From positions 186,001 through 250,000 of the forward strand of contig NADL03000034.1 in NCBI GenBank assembly GCA_002205965.3: a stretch of 64,000 nt of DNA, read 5' to 3'. This DNA comes from Kappaphycus alvarezii (lineage: Eukaryota > Rhodophyta > Florideophyceae > Gigartinales > Solieriaceae). The notes beneath the pieces were generated by a model. That model was not told the origin of the DNA and ran no database searches. It was given only the letters and a program-made list of their open reading frames with translations. A program made the position numbers and the translations under genes. This document shows, piece after piece, positions 12,481-21,519 of this stretch (positions within the stretch are counted from its first letter, which is position 1; each line of letters starts with the position of its first letter).

Positions 12481-12771
12481 TTCTTACGATACTCGGAACA
12501 TACAGATCATATTTGAATAAATATATTTGTCATATGTTGTACATTGGTTAAATTAGCATGACGGTGCAGTCAGAATATAACAAAAAAAATTTTTAATATA
12601 GTTATGCAAAAATAACTCTTTCAGCTGTTTCATAAATAAACAGTCAGGGGCAGAACAAGGCAAAATGAGAAACACAATTGCGGTTTTTCCGCCACATTTC
12701 TTTCGATGCGAGTTATAAAGGTCTTCCGTTCCTACAGAAGCAAATTCCGGGTACCCAAAACACTCGCAATC

Positions 12772-13767
12772 ATGCCCAGAGGAACCGCACGGACAGCAGA
12801 AAAGCGCGGGGCTATTCTAGCATTTCGAGGGGAGAATCACTCCCACAAAATAGTCACAAAGAAGCTGGGAAGAGTTCAGGACGTTATAAGTAGGTTTCTA
12901 AGGGATCCCAACGGTTACATCACAAAAAAATGGCCAAGTAGGCCACCGAAGTGTTCCACCACAATTAAGCAGCGCATTGCACGAGAAGCTACGAAGACTG
13001 GTCACGGCCCACAGCAGCTTAAAAAAGACCTTCAACTCACCGTTTCAAAGTCTACTTTACTGCGCATAATCAATGAAGACAGTAGAATAGTTTACAAAAG
13101 ATGAAGTCCTCTTTTTTCTCACTGCGGCTCATAAAGAGAGCTGAATGGACTGGGCAGCGGAAATATAACAGTGGAAGGAAGAAATATGGAAAGGATTCGT
13201 CTTTTCGGACGAAAAAAGGTTAATTAATATGGCCCAGACGGTTGGGCTTGCTACTGGCGTCATTTTGGGACAGAAGAACGTATTTTTCAAAACGACAAGG
13301 TGATGGAGCGAGTCTAATGATATGGGGATGCTTTTCATTTCATGGTTCTTGTGATTTCGTAATTTTGAAAGGAAGACAGAACTCGGAGAAGTACAAGAAA
13401 ACAATGGCCGACAATCTGTTACCTTAGGCTGCTATGACGCATGGAGAGAACTGGGTGTATCAGCAAGTAAACTGCCCATACCATGTGCCAAGTGCTACGA
13501 AATGGTTGGTTTGAGGCGAATAATATCGACGTTTTGGAATAGCCGTCACGCAATCTCGACTTAAACCCAATAGAAAATTTGTGGGCGACTGTTTTTAGGG
13601 CTGTTTACAAGGATGCGAGACAGTTTCGGTCTACGTCGGATCTCAAACAGCAAATTGTGGAATGCTGGAGTAGCATTCCCGAAGAAGTGCTTCAAAAGCT
13701 GACTTTGTCGATGCTTAGGCGTTACTTAGCTGTTTTACGAAGCAACAGAGCTAAAATTACCTATTAA
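12772..13767 (+). pseudogene. Tc1/mariner transposase, frameshifted
   Basis: The start is the ATG at 12772 (MPRGTARTAEKRGAIL), which opens the usual paired helix-turn-helix DNA-binding region (to about 13100, with P-S-R-P-P-K between the helices). The catalytic part is split over three frames: a first aspartate in F-V-F-S-D-E-K-R (about 13200), a G-D-G-A-S-L-M-I-W-G-C-F block (about 13300-13345), and a third acidic residue in L-N-P-I-E-N-L-W-A (about 13563-13590) followed by a regular C-terminus ending at 13767. The second catalytic aspartate would fall near 13480-13510, where the reading is poor. Several indels and at least two stops make it non-functional. Its inverted repeats are nevertheless well kept. 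Confidence 0.82.
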
Positions 13768-13964
13768 AACGATGGATTTTTAAAAACTAGCTCCATAACA
13801 AATCCTGACTGTATACTTTTGAAACGACTAAAACACATTTTTTAAAATAACTTCTTCAGAAATGAAGATTTTTTACTTTTTTAATTGTGTTTCGGTCATG
13901 GTTCTGAACGACACTGTGAAGACTTTGTTTAAATATGGCATATATTTGCTGTAATATAAAAGAG

Positions 13965-13986
13965 CGTATATTTATGATGCACACTG
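13965..13986 (-). repeat. Right terminal inverted repeat of Tc1 element
   Basis: The reverse complement reads CAGTGTGCATCATAAATATA and matches the left end (12459-12480) at 20 of 22 positions. Confidence 0.88.
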
Positions 13987-14388
13987 AGAACTGTGCATTC
14001 GATAACCATTTACTGTACATACCCTGAGAACGGAGGTTCTCTTGTATATACACAATTTCAAGCTGTGGCTCACGAGAGTCTATTGGACCGCTGACCTCAT
14101 ATGAAGCTTTTAGCACTTCTTTTCCAATACAAAATGTTTTTACCTCAGCGCATTTCTTGTCCCTCCGCATTAGTTCATGAGTGTAGATGGCCGATCAAAA
14201 CAGACTTTTCAAGATCGTTGACCTCGGTTAAGGCTAGAGCAAGTTTCCCTCACCGGCTTCTGCTCTTCGCAAGAAGTTGTGAAAACGACTTCATTTTGGA
14301 AGGAAATATAGTTCGTATTATCGTAGGGGGTTTCAGAAACGAGGGCCCTTGTAAAGCAAAATTACTGTACTGTAACTTAACATAAAAA
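13987..14388. other. Spacer between two mobile elements
   Basis: About 400 bp between the Tc1 element and the left LTR. No gene was recognised. The last five bases (AAAAA) are the left copy of the target duplication of the LTR element. Confidence 0.6.
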
Positions 14389-14663
14389 TGCGGTTGCGCG
14401 GCTCGTGCGCAAGGGAGATGAGAGGTTAAGGAGGCTGCAAAGTGTAGAGGATTTGGGCGGCAAAGTAGAATGGGTACGTGCGTTCCCCCGGTCGGGTTGT
14501 TTTTCTCGTTAGCGAAAAACCCCTTCCGTATTTCGTGTCGCCGGTTTTATAAAGCGCAGTGCGCCAAATTCTAACTTTCGTAGTCACTGTACCGATTGAC
14601 TACTGCACTCGAAACGGGCTAATTCTCGGCTAAATTCGGCATTACTGTAATGCGCATTCAACA
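14389..14663 (-). repeat. 3' LTR of Copia element
   Basis: Starts TG and ends CA on the plus strand (TG...ACA), 275 bp, and differs from the partner LTR at only four transition positions. On the minus strand it contains a TATA-like CTTTATAAAA near 14546-14555. Confidence 0.92.
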
Positions 14664-14675
14664 CACCCCCCGCTG
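14664..14675 (-). other. Probable polypurine tract
   Basis: Directly before the 3' LTR the minus strand reads a purine run, AGCGGGGGGTG. This is the expected place and composition for the plus-strand primer of an LTR element. Confidence 0.65.
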
Positions 14676-15303
14676 GCGGCAATATAGAAGCCAGCCATTG
14701 GTTGTTTTGGCGTACCCACAATTATTTTGCAATAAAAAAATTTGACAGGAGCGTTCCGCAATTAATTTCGAAATTCGCGCAGAATTTGAAAATGACCGAT
14801 TCTTCCTGTTCAGAGCTTGCGACTTTTTCTGTATAAAAGGCCGAGCAATAATTGCATACCGGCGCTTTTCGAGCTTGGCAGTTTGGCAGTGGACCTGATC
14901 AGTTCCCCGCGCGTCGTGGCGGCTGTCAACCTCCCCTTCCAGCGGTAGCCCAGTCCTGCCCAGGTAGTGCGGCGTCAGTGTGCGGGCGCTTGAAACAGCT
15001 CGCTTGCGAGCGATAACGCAGCGGTAGCTCGTGTAGTGTTCTGCACTATGAGGCCGCAGCTGGATCACCCAGTTCACCAAAAGTGAAAAACGAAATTTGA
15101 TCATGCACTGCCAGGGCGCTTAGAGCGTGGTCACGGCAACCAGACCAATATCACTGGACCCAAGGAGTACCAAAAAACTTACAAGTGTCAACGTTGACAC
15201 TTGTTGAAAATCGAAATAAATTTTTTGTTCCCAACATATATGTGAAGTGTACGGTAGATGTCATTTGCAATTATGTGTCTGTAGCGATGTCATTTTGGCA
15301 TTT
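14676..15303 (-). other. Non-coding 3' region of Copia element
   Basis: About 630 bp lie between the RNase H stop and the polypurine tract, longer than in many Copia elements. A minus-strand frame of 148 codons (15104-14658) spans part of it, but shows no recognisable domain and runs into the LTR. The stretch holds the perfect palindrome at 15181-15204. Confidence 0.55.
15181..15204. repeat. 24-bp perfect palindrome in Copia 3' region
   Basis: Both strands read identically across 24 bases, with arms ACAAGTGTCAAC and GTTGACACTTGT and no spacer. It lies about 100 bp beyond the end of the RNase H reading frame. It could bind a dimeric protein or form a cruciform; no function is known to me. Confidence 0.9.
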
Positions 15304-15654
15304 TCATGTCACTTGAGCTGAACCATCACGCTTGTATGCGCTTTTCGTCAAGCGTTCTCCATCAGCCGATACACGCTTTCCAGCATGGAAGTTATCGTCG
15401 CGTATTGTTCCATCAATCATAACCTTATTCAGATGGTTAAACATTTGCAGGTTTCTCTTTGTTAAAGCGTCGGCGAGGTTATCGACTCCTCTTATCCACT
15501 GCATGACTTCGATTTCTCCGTTTTCGAACGAGTCGCGCAAACGACACACTGTTGGCCGTAGACGATAGTCGGCACCTTCATGCAGTATCGTAATGGTTGA
15601 GTAAAGCCCGTTGGAGTCCACTTTTTTAGAATAAATGGTAGCTTTGTACTTCAA
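15304..15654 (-). CDS. Copia pol, C-terminal RNase H part
   Basis: A 116-codon frame continues the RNase H domain of the upstream reverse-transcriptase frame after a single frameshift near 15652. It includes the typical late segment Q-W-I-R-G-V-D-N-L-A-D-A-L-T-K, where the aspartate is the last metal ligand in Copia RNase H. It ends at 15304. In an intact element this would be the end of the gag-pol polyprotein. It has no start codon of its own that would make biological sense. Confidence 0.8.
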   Translation of the reverse strand: MKYKATIYSKKVDSNGLYSTITILHEGADYRLRPTVCRLRDSFENGEIEVMQWIRGVDNLADALTKRNLQMFNHLNKVMIDGTIRDDNFHAGKRVSADGERLTKSAYKRDGSAQVT

Positions 15655-17093
15655 TTTAGTGCAGCAATTCGCTCTGCCATTAGGGCTCCACGATCAGTGC
15701 TCGTCGCTGCTGCCAAAATTTCTGCTCCGATTGACGAGAAAGAAACTCGAGCTTGTTTTCCACTTACCCAGTCGAGGACATGGTAGATACAACTATTGCC
15801 ATAATCAAACCCCGCCGACAGGTATAATCCGGAGATATAGCCTGTCTGGCCATACGCTGAACGACCTGTGCTTGCGTCACTGAATGCGAGATAGGTAGGT
15901 ATGAGATTGTCGGTAGATGGCGAGCGGTATGTGATAGAAGGGTCGAGGCTCTTGAGCTCTTTCAGCATCTTATTTGCAGTGACTAATTCAGAAACACTGA
16001 GGCGAGGTACCTGCTGCTGGAGGAAGCTTGCGACATATGAGGCTTGTGGTAGCGTACCGTGTCCGAGGAAATTAAGTGCACCACATACGCGTTGGTATTC
16101 TCGTAGTTCCTGTTCAGTGCATGTCGCGTAGTACTGCTTGCGTCGTTTTCGTTCTAGAGGTATTGGATTGATTTTGTTCATGAACTCGCTCATAGATATG
16201 GTAATGGTGAAATCCGGCTGAACCGTAATATGTAGTCGGTTGAAGATGAGCTCGCGTTCCGTAATGAACCTTCCAACCTCGAACTTCTTAGAGAGGCGTA
16301 TGTAAAACGAATTGAGCACATCAGGTGCTGCAATTACTAGAAGATCGTCGACAACCTTTGCTAGTATGAGCTCTATTGACCCTTGAGCAGTTCTTGACAC
16401 AAATAGTTGGGATAATCCCGGCATTTCGTTTATGCCTTCCTCTCGTAGCCAGGCTTCAATCGCAAGAAGCCATATTCGGCCAGATTCAACCAAACCGTAT
16501 GCTGGTTTCAATAACTTCCATACTTTACGCAATGAGGAAGCCCACCCTTTTGGTGGTCGCATGTATATTTTGCGGGATAAGAATCCTCCCTGCAGATAAG
16601 CTTTCTTTATGTCAAGCGTAGCGACAGAAAGCTGGAGAATCGAGGCGAGGGAGAGAACAAGGCGGATTATTGGAAACTGCGCGGTTGCAGAGTCCTTCCG
16701 AATTAAATGCTTTTCCTTGTCTCTGTTTCCATGCGGCACTAGTCTGCATTTCAGCTTGAGCGTACCCTTTGTCCCATCATGCTTCACCTGGAAGAAGTGG
16801 TGAGATGAGATTAGGTTTGCACTCTCCGGTAGAGCTGCAATATCAACCTCTTCATAAGCTGTGGAATAATTCGCCTTTTCCTTCTTGATGGAGTCATCGA
16901 TAATCCATCTCGGGAGGAATTCTAGCTTCGATTCGCTGACAGACTGATCTCCGAGGATCTCGTATGCGCCTTTCAAGACTTCTTGCTCGACTGACGGCAG
17001 CTTGTACGGGGTATTTGGAGGTGGCACGATTGGAATGTTACCGACATCCTTTTGCCGTTGCGGAGGATCGTGCGATTTGGTAAGACAAACCAA
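15651..17093 (-). CDS. Copia pol, reverse transcriptase and start of RNase H
   Basis: A 480-residue frame carries a Copia-type reverse transcriptase (RVT_2): the first catalytic aspartate lies in L-D-I-K-K-A-Y-L-Q-G (residue about 161), and the catalytic aspartate pair in K-V-V-D-D-L-L (about 249-250). The second position is V-V-D-D and not the common Y-V-D-D. From residue about 400 an RNase H begins with F-S-D-A-S and continues to G-A-E-I-L-A-A-A. The frame stops at 15651 by a frameshift, and the rest is in the next frame. The N-terminal 90 residues are the linker behind integrase. The enzyme would copy element RNA into DNA in cytoplasmic particles. Confidence 0.88.
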   Translation of the reverse strand: MVCLTKSHDPPQRQKDVGNIPIVPPPNTPYKLPSVEQEVLKGAYEILGDQSVSESKLEFLPRWIIDDSIKKEKANYSTAYEEVDIAALPESANLISSHHFFQVKHDGTKGTLKLKCRLVPHGNRDKEKHLIRKDSATAQFPIIRLVLSLASILQLSVATLDIKKAYLQGGFLSRKIYMRPPKGWASSLRKVWKLLKPAYGLVESGRIWLLAIEAWLREEGINEMPGLSQLFVSRTAQGSIELILAKVVDDLLVIAAPDVLNSFYIRLSKKFEVGRFITERELIFNRLHITVQPDFTITISMSEFMNKINPIPLERKRRKQYYATCTEQELREYQRVCGALNFLGHGTLPQASYVASFLQQQVPRLSVSELVTANKMLKELKSLDPSITYRSPSTDNLIPTYLAFSDASTGRSAYGQTGYISGLYLSAGFDYGNSCIYHVLDWVSGKQARVSFSSIGAEILAAATSTDRGALMAERIAALN

Positions 17094-17277
17094 AGCACTA
17101 TTTTGATCTATATCGGCTTGCGAGCTGTCACACGGACTCGTCTTTCGCTTATTGGCCCTGTTGCGAGAGTGTGATGCCCATAATGACGACTCTTTCTGTA
17201 TTATGCTTTCCGCGTCATTATTTCTCCCTCTGCGATGTGTCGTAAAGAGGTGTGCTGCGGAACGTCTTGGTCGCTTC

Positions 17278-18576
17278 TCAAGAGGGTGTTTGTTCCGCAG
17301 ATTCTATTGAGTAATTCGTATTACTTTGTTGCTGTTCTGGAGCGGGAGATGACATTTCCGGACCATTTTTTGAATCCAAGTCTTCTTCAACAACCGAGTA
17401 GCTCAGTGGAAATCGGAAATCCATTTCGTCGAGCTCCCGTAAGAGAGAACTTGTAGGCTTCATCCGTACGTCCTCGTAAGCAGCACGGATTGGCTTGCCT
17501 CTATGATCTTGGAAACTTGATATGTTGACTACGTGCTCGTCAACACTCCGGACGTATCCATGCTCCCACTTTCCGAACTTTCCGCTCCTCTTGAAGAAGT
17601 ATATTTCGGTTCCCCTTTTTAGGTCCTCAGGATTCACAGTTTGCGGTTTGCGATCCTTTTCAATCTTTGCAATTGCACGCCGAGCACTTTGTTCGTGATG
17701 CGCTTTGAGGAGCTCGGTGCTCACTTCGCGTTGCGGCAGACCAACAATTCCTGGTGTGTAGCCTTTGGCAAGTTCGAAACTACTCAGGATTTTGCTCCCG
17801 AACATGATGTTGGAAAGGAACGTGGCCCGAGATAGTATTGCATCCTTGTCCACTTCATCACTATTAAAGAACTGCGCGTCTTTGAGCAAACGTTGGGCAA
17901 TGAGCCGTACGACTGAGTGCTTTCGTTCGACAACACCAAGCTTGTTGTGTCTTCGTGCCGGTCTTGGCTCTATCTTCACGTGAAGGTAACGAAGACATTG
18001 TTGGAATTTCGTGTTTGTGAACTCAGGATCCCCGGATATGGCGCGTGGGGGTCCATGATTGCTCACCCACTTCTGGTCAAATTGCTTCGCGGCGATACCC
18101 ATATCTCTAGAATTGACAATGGCAGCTTCAGAATAGGCTGTATGCATGTCAACCATATGTAGGATAGGCTTCTCGCTTAGTTCTGTGATGAACAAAAAAT
18201 CCATCTGAACGTGATCGTTAAACTGGAGACAAAGCTTCCATGGTGATATTTTGCTTGACCTCAAGGGTTGACCTGTCAATTTGCATGAAGTGCACTTGTC
18301 CACTACAGATCTGAGAGCCTGCTTCAAAACGGGATTAAGAACTCCCCCACGCTCACAGAACGTCACCATGTCATTGTACGGAAGGTGAGAATAACCATGC
18401 AGCTTTTTCGCAAATCGTCTTGCTTTTTTTCCGTCGGCGTAGTCCTTTTGACTCTTTTGCATCGATACAAACGCTCGGATCGATGAAAAGTATGATTTGA
18501 AGGATGAGCATTTGGAGGGCACAACGTTGAGGTAGGTTCGCCTTGAGTTTGAATCCTCCTCAACCATGCTGTCCAT
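17278..18576 (-). CDS. Copia pol, integrase
   Basis: A 432-residue frame contains an integrase: the zinc-binding pair H60/H64 and C95/C98, then catalytic aspartate 125 (Q-M-D-F), aspartate 183 (S-G-D-P-E-F) and glutamate 217 (V-V-E-R-K-H), an intact D,D(about 34)E set. The C-terminal part contains a W-E-H-G-Y-V-R-S-V segment like the SH3-like tail of Copia integrases. It joins host DNA to the new copy, consistent with the 5-bp target duplication around this element. The GAG-pre-integrase region is at the N-terminal end. The linker to reverse transcriptase at 17.1-17.3 kb is open in another frame, so one more frameshift is likely. Confidence 0.88.
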   Translation of the reverse strand: MDSMVEEDSNSRRTYLNVVPSKCSSFKSYFSSIRAFVSMQKSQKDYADGKKARRFAKKLHGYSHLPYNDMVTFCERGGVLNPVLKQALRSVVDKCTSCKLTGQPLRSSKISPWKLCLQFNDHVQMDFLFITELSEKPILHMVDMHTAYSEAAIVNSRDMGIAAKQFDQKWVSNHGPPRAISGDPEFTNTKFQQCLRYLHVKIEPRPARRHNKLGVVERKHSVVRLIAQRLLKDAQFFNSDEVDKDAILSRATFLSNIMFGSKILSSFELAKGYTPGIVGLPQREVSTELLKAHHEQSARRAIAKIEKDRKPQTVNPEDLKRGTEIYFFKRSGKFGKWEHGYVRSVDEHVVNISSFQDHRGKPIRAAYEDVRMKPTSSLLRELDEMDFRFPLSYSVVEEDLDSKNGPEMSSPAPEQQQSNTNYSIESAEQTPS

Positions 18577-18985
18577 GATAGGTCTGAAACCAAAGAGTTT
18601 TCGCAGATAGTCCTCCAGTTCCCGGTGGGATGACGAGTAGATTTTGGGAATTCATCAGGTCTGACCCATGCACTACCTCATTTCCAAGTAGTAACAGTCC
18701 ATCTCCGGCTGTAACGTGAAATGGGATCTTGACCAACGTTCCTGCCAGGTCTGTTATCTCCAAGTCCCATAAAGCCACAGTGAGTTTCGCATCACTACAG
18801 TTCGGTCCGTACCCATGTAGAAAGGCACGCCTTCCAATGGTCGAAGAATCAATTCGGTTCCCATTGCTTCACACAGTGCGGCAGCGGCCTCAATGCCCCC
18901 GATGCTTTTGGGACACCCCCATCGATAATGGGGTTTGGGTCATCGGATCCGGACCTAACGTCTGATTGGGCTCCCCTACTTCCGA
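18560..18985 (-). pseudogene. Copia protease-like segment, broken
   Basis: Between gag and integrase the minus strand encodes, over two frames, N-P-I-I-D-G-G-V-P-K-A-S-G-G (about 18932-18890) and then a strand-rich domain ending L-L-L-L-G-N-E-V-V (18778-18560). Position and length fit the retroelement aspartic protease. The expected active-site triplet D-S/T-G is D-G-G here, which is unusual. A frameshift near 18.8 kb divides the domain. The assignment is from position and this motif only. Confidence 0.6.
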
Positions 18986-19522
18986 TTAGGCTTTCCTGTC
19001 TTCGGACTGGGAGCTTCTTCGAAAAAAAGGAACGTTTCTTTCACCATTGTTTTCGGCGCTGTCATCATCGTTTTTCTTGTTTTCTCTCAGAAAGAGAGTA
19101 TAGGCACTAGGATTTCTGCATTCATCGTCACCACGAGTGTGACCATTTCTTCCGCAATCCCGGCACTTTGTCCCAAAGTCACTTCGTCCTTCCTTAGCGC
19201 GTTCGTTTCTAGGGCGTTTTCCAAGTATGCGGGGGTTATCTTTCTCGCTTTCGTCGTTCCGAGAGCGGTTGCGAAAACTTCCACGAAAATTTCCGCGTCC
19301 CCGACGATTGATCTTTCCTCCACGAAAGCCTCCGCGATCTCGTCCTCTATTTGCTCCGTCTCCAAGCCGTGACCAGTCAAACCCGCTTTGCCCACCTTGA
19401 GTGCGACCAAAGTAAGCTTCCATTTGTTGAGCGAAGAGGGCTTGAACCTGTTGCATTGTCATTGCGTTTTGATTATTCGCAGGTGTGACTGTTAGATTGA
19501 AGTACAGTCGCTGCGTCATCAA
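18986..19522 (-). CDS. Copia gag, C-terminal part with zinc knuckle
   Basis: A 178-codon frame begins just inside the end of the larger gag frame and is shifted against it. It contains a glycine/arginine-rich RNA-binding region (R-G-G-F-R-G-G-type repeats) and a zinc knuckle C-x2-C-x4-H-x6-C (C-R-D-C-G-R-N-G-H-T...C). The final spacing is longer than the x4 of the standard knuckle. It binds element RNA in the particle. In an intact element it would be continuous with the next piece upstream. Confidence 0.75.
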   Translation of the reverse strand: MMTQRLYFNLTVTPANNQNAMTMQQVQALFAQQMEAYFGRTQGGQSGFDWSRLGDGANRGRDRGGFRGGKINRRGRGNFRGSFRNRSRNDESEKDNPRILGKRPRNERAKEGRSDFGTKCRDCGRNGHTRGDDECRNPSAYTLFLRENKKNDDDSAENNGERNVPFFRRSSQSEDRKA

Positions 19523-20365
19523 GATGCAACCTGGTCCTAGCCTCCTTACTGGTGAACATATTTGACACAGACTTCACTGTTTGGTCATTTCCAGAACGAC
19601 GGAGTTGATAGATAGCCTCCTGGAGTTCTTCCGCTTTCTCTGAGAGGGTAGATGGTATATGCGAGGCACTATCCCCTTCGACGTTTGGGGGAAAACTCGC
19701 AATAATAGCAGTCTTCAGGTCTTCAAATGCAGTTACCGTCTTGTCGAGATCCTTCTCCAGAACCGCGACTGTCTTGTTCTGTTCTTCTTTCTTGGCTCGC
19801 GCTTCGGCCAGAGAAATCAAAGACAACTTTGCATTCGTTAACGTTGCTTCCTCGAGGTTGGCATTATTTAGAAGTGTGATTGCTAAGACTTCACTGATTT
19901 GTGAAGAGGAAGCATTAACCTGTACTAGATGATCAGCAGCTAATCCTCGGAAACGGGACACAAACAAAGTGAGATCTTCATTTTTCTTCCTTTGACAACC
20001 CGTTACCTTGTTAAAAGAAGAAATGAGCCGAGAAACACTTGCAATCGGAGGGTCTACGGCAATTAACTCAACAATTTCCCTCACACACTCGATCTGGTCC
20101 TCTTGAGTGTAGTTAATTATACCCTTTGATTGTGCTTCATCGACGATTGACTGCTGAGCAGAAGGTAGTCCACGCTCGTACAAAGTACGGCCGAGAATTT
20201 TTGCGATAGTGGAGTAGTGACGGTCATTTCCTCGTTCGGCAGCGGCAAGAACAAGATCCCCCAGCGTCCAACTTTTCGGCGCCACTCTTGCAAGTCTCGA
20301 TCTGGGTAGAAAAACGGCGGATCGGATTGCTGGCGTTCTTTGGTCTTATTCGGATCTGGGCCCAT
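19473..20365 (-). pseudogene. Copia gag, N-terminal part, frameshifted
   Basis: The capsid part of gag starts with ATG at 20365-20363, only 3 nt inside the 5' LTR border. It opens M-G-P-D-P-N-K-T-K and then D-L-Q-E-W-R-R-K-V, typical of a Copia gag start. The reading shifts frame in a run of five C (20258-20262, G on the coding strand) and goes on as D-L-V-L-A-A-A-E-R-G-N-D-R-H-Y-S-T to 19473, 270 codons. One more G in that run would join the two. This could be a real mutation or a homopolymer error. The domain is helical with a long coiled segment near residues 170-200. Confidence 0.78.
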
Positions 20366-20368
20366 AAC

Positions 20369-20643
20369 TGCGGTTGCGCGGTTCGTGCGCAAGGGAAATG
20401 AGAGGTTAAGGAGGCTGCAAAGTGTAGAGGATTTGGGCGGCAAAGTAGAATGGGTACGTGCGTTCCCCCGGTCGGGTTGTTTTTCTCGTTAGCGAAAAAC
20501 CCCTTCCGTATTTCGTGTCGCCGGTTTTATAAAGCGCAGTGCGCCAAATTCTAACTTTCGTAGTCACTGTACCGATTGACTACTGCACTCGAAACGGGCT
20601 AATTCTCGGCTAAATTCGGCATTACTGTAGTGCACATTCAACA
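20369..20643 (-). repeat. 5' LTR of Copia element
   Basis: 275 bp, TG...CA ends, near identical to 14389-14663. It carries the same TATA-like element on the minus strand (near 20526-20535), so element transcription would run leftwards. It is followed on the right by the AAAAA target duplication (20644-20648). Confidence 0.92.
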
Positions 20644-20709
20644 AAAAAGCCTTTTTTCCCAGTAAAAGTTTGGGGCGTCCAAAACATTCACGTTTCGAAA
20701 GCTATGTAA

Positions 20710-21360
20710 ATGGTCTACTTTGCTCTAGAAAGTGACGTCCGTTCCCTGCTCCGTGAACCGAAACAAGACCTCAACGCGCTACATGCACAGGTCAAGCACC
20801 TCGTGTCTGAACTCCAACGGTTCAACCGCCTGCATAGTGTAACTGTGTGGCGTGACTACGGGATCGGTCACGTGGTAGCGGCAATCATATGCGATCTGCT
20901 ACCTCGTGTGCAAGCGTCCAAGACAGCAAAGCGTGGTTTGAACCGCTCCGTGAAGGGCCTTTTGTTCGCAATATTTTATGGCTTAAGGTTGGATTCTCAC
21001 TCAGCTCCGTCTGTTCCCCAAAGAAACAGGCCCATAGTGAACTACCCTGTGGTACCGAACACCTCGCGCCCGCTACCTAGTGGCGGGAAGCTCTACTCTT
21101 CCACCTTGGTGGAAGCCGCCGATTACCAAACAACACCGAAAGGCGTCTATGGGAAGACGTCATGGCGCGAGAGTGGGATTATTACGGCCACGGAGAAGGA
21201 AACTAGCCTGCATGTGACGGGACCCTACGGCACGGAGCATTTATGGGTGCCTGCTCGCTGGATGGACTGGTCTGATCTCAACTCTTCGGACGGCGACGAC
21301 GTCGGTGATGTCGCTGCCGATCTGGAGGGGTTAGAAGCTGGTGGGGAGAAGGATGAGTAA
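20710..21360 (+). CDS. Hypothetical protein, 216 residues, possibly mobile-element derived
   Basis: An uninterrupted ATG-initiated frame of 216 codons. The N-terminal half is helical (heptad-like L-N-A-L-H-A-Q-V-K-H-L-V). The C-terminal half ends in a strand-rich segment with H-L-W-V-P-A-R-W-M-D-W, then an acidic tail (D-L-N-S-S-D-G-D-D-V-G-D-V). The W-V-P-A-R part recalls the C-terminal SH3-like end of some integrases, but this is a weak impression. No known domain is assigned. It lies immediately next to the Copia element and on the same strand as the non-LTR relic downstream, so it may belong to an older mobile element. Confidence 0.4.
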   Translation: MVYFALESDVRSLLREPKQDLNALHAQVKHLVSELQRFNRLHSVTVWRDYGIGHVVAAIICDLLPRVQASKTAKRGLNRSVKGLLFAIFYGLRLDSHSAPSVPQRNRPIVNYPVVPNTSRPLPSGGKLYSSTLVEAADYQTTPKGVYGKTSWRESGIITATEKETSLHVTGPYGTEHLWVPARWMDWSDLNSSDGDDVGDVAADLEGLEAGGEKDE

Positions 21361-21519
21361 GGTGCGGGCATATCTCGTGGTATGCCCCAGGTAGCTTTGC
21401 TGGCAAATACGACTTTCGATCATCGGTGACCCTCTAAGATACCCCGGGCCCCAACCCACCACATCTTCCAAAAAATTAAAGCACCCAAACACTTACCCCT
21501 TTCCAAAATGTAACGGAAA

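Larger units (their letters stand above)
12459..13986 (+). mobile_element. Tc1/mariner-type DNA transposon with both terminal inverted repeats
   Basis: A 1528-bp unit is bounded by 22-bp inverted repeats (12459-12480 and 13965-13986) that match at 20 of 22 positions, and similarity goes a few bases further inwards. The left end follows a TA dinucleotide (12457-12458), as expected for TA-specific insertion; on the right the flank reads AG, so the second TA has mutated. The length matches complete Tc1 elements (about 1.3-1.7 kb). The transposase inside runs on the plus strand and is broken, so the copy could move only if a transposase were supplied from elsewhere. Confidence 0.85.
14389..20643 (-). 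mobile_element. Complete Ty1/Copia LTR retrotransposon, minus strand
   Basis: A 6255-bp element flanked by 275-bp direct LTRs and by a 5-bp AAAAA duplication (14384-14388 and 20644-20648). On the minus strand the order is 5' LTR, gag with a zinc knuckle, protease-like segment, integrase, reverse transcriptase, RNase H, polypurine tract, 3' LTR. Integrase before reverse transcriptase marks it as Copia, not Gypsy. The LTRs differ at four of 275 positions, all transitions, so insertion was fairly recent. Despite this the coding part holds several frameshifts (near 20258, 19500 and 15652, and around 18.6-18.9 kb), so this copy cannot make an intact polyprotein as read. Confidence 0.93.

Noticed and set aside
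14658..15104. A 148-codon minus-strand frame in the Copia 3' region, as a possible extra (env-like) gene
   Set aside because: It has no signal peptide or membrane segment, runs into the polypurine tract and LTR, and shows no domain; not supported as a gene.
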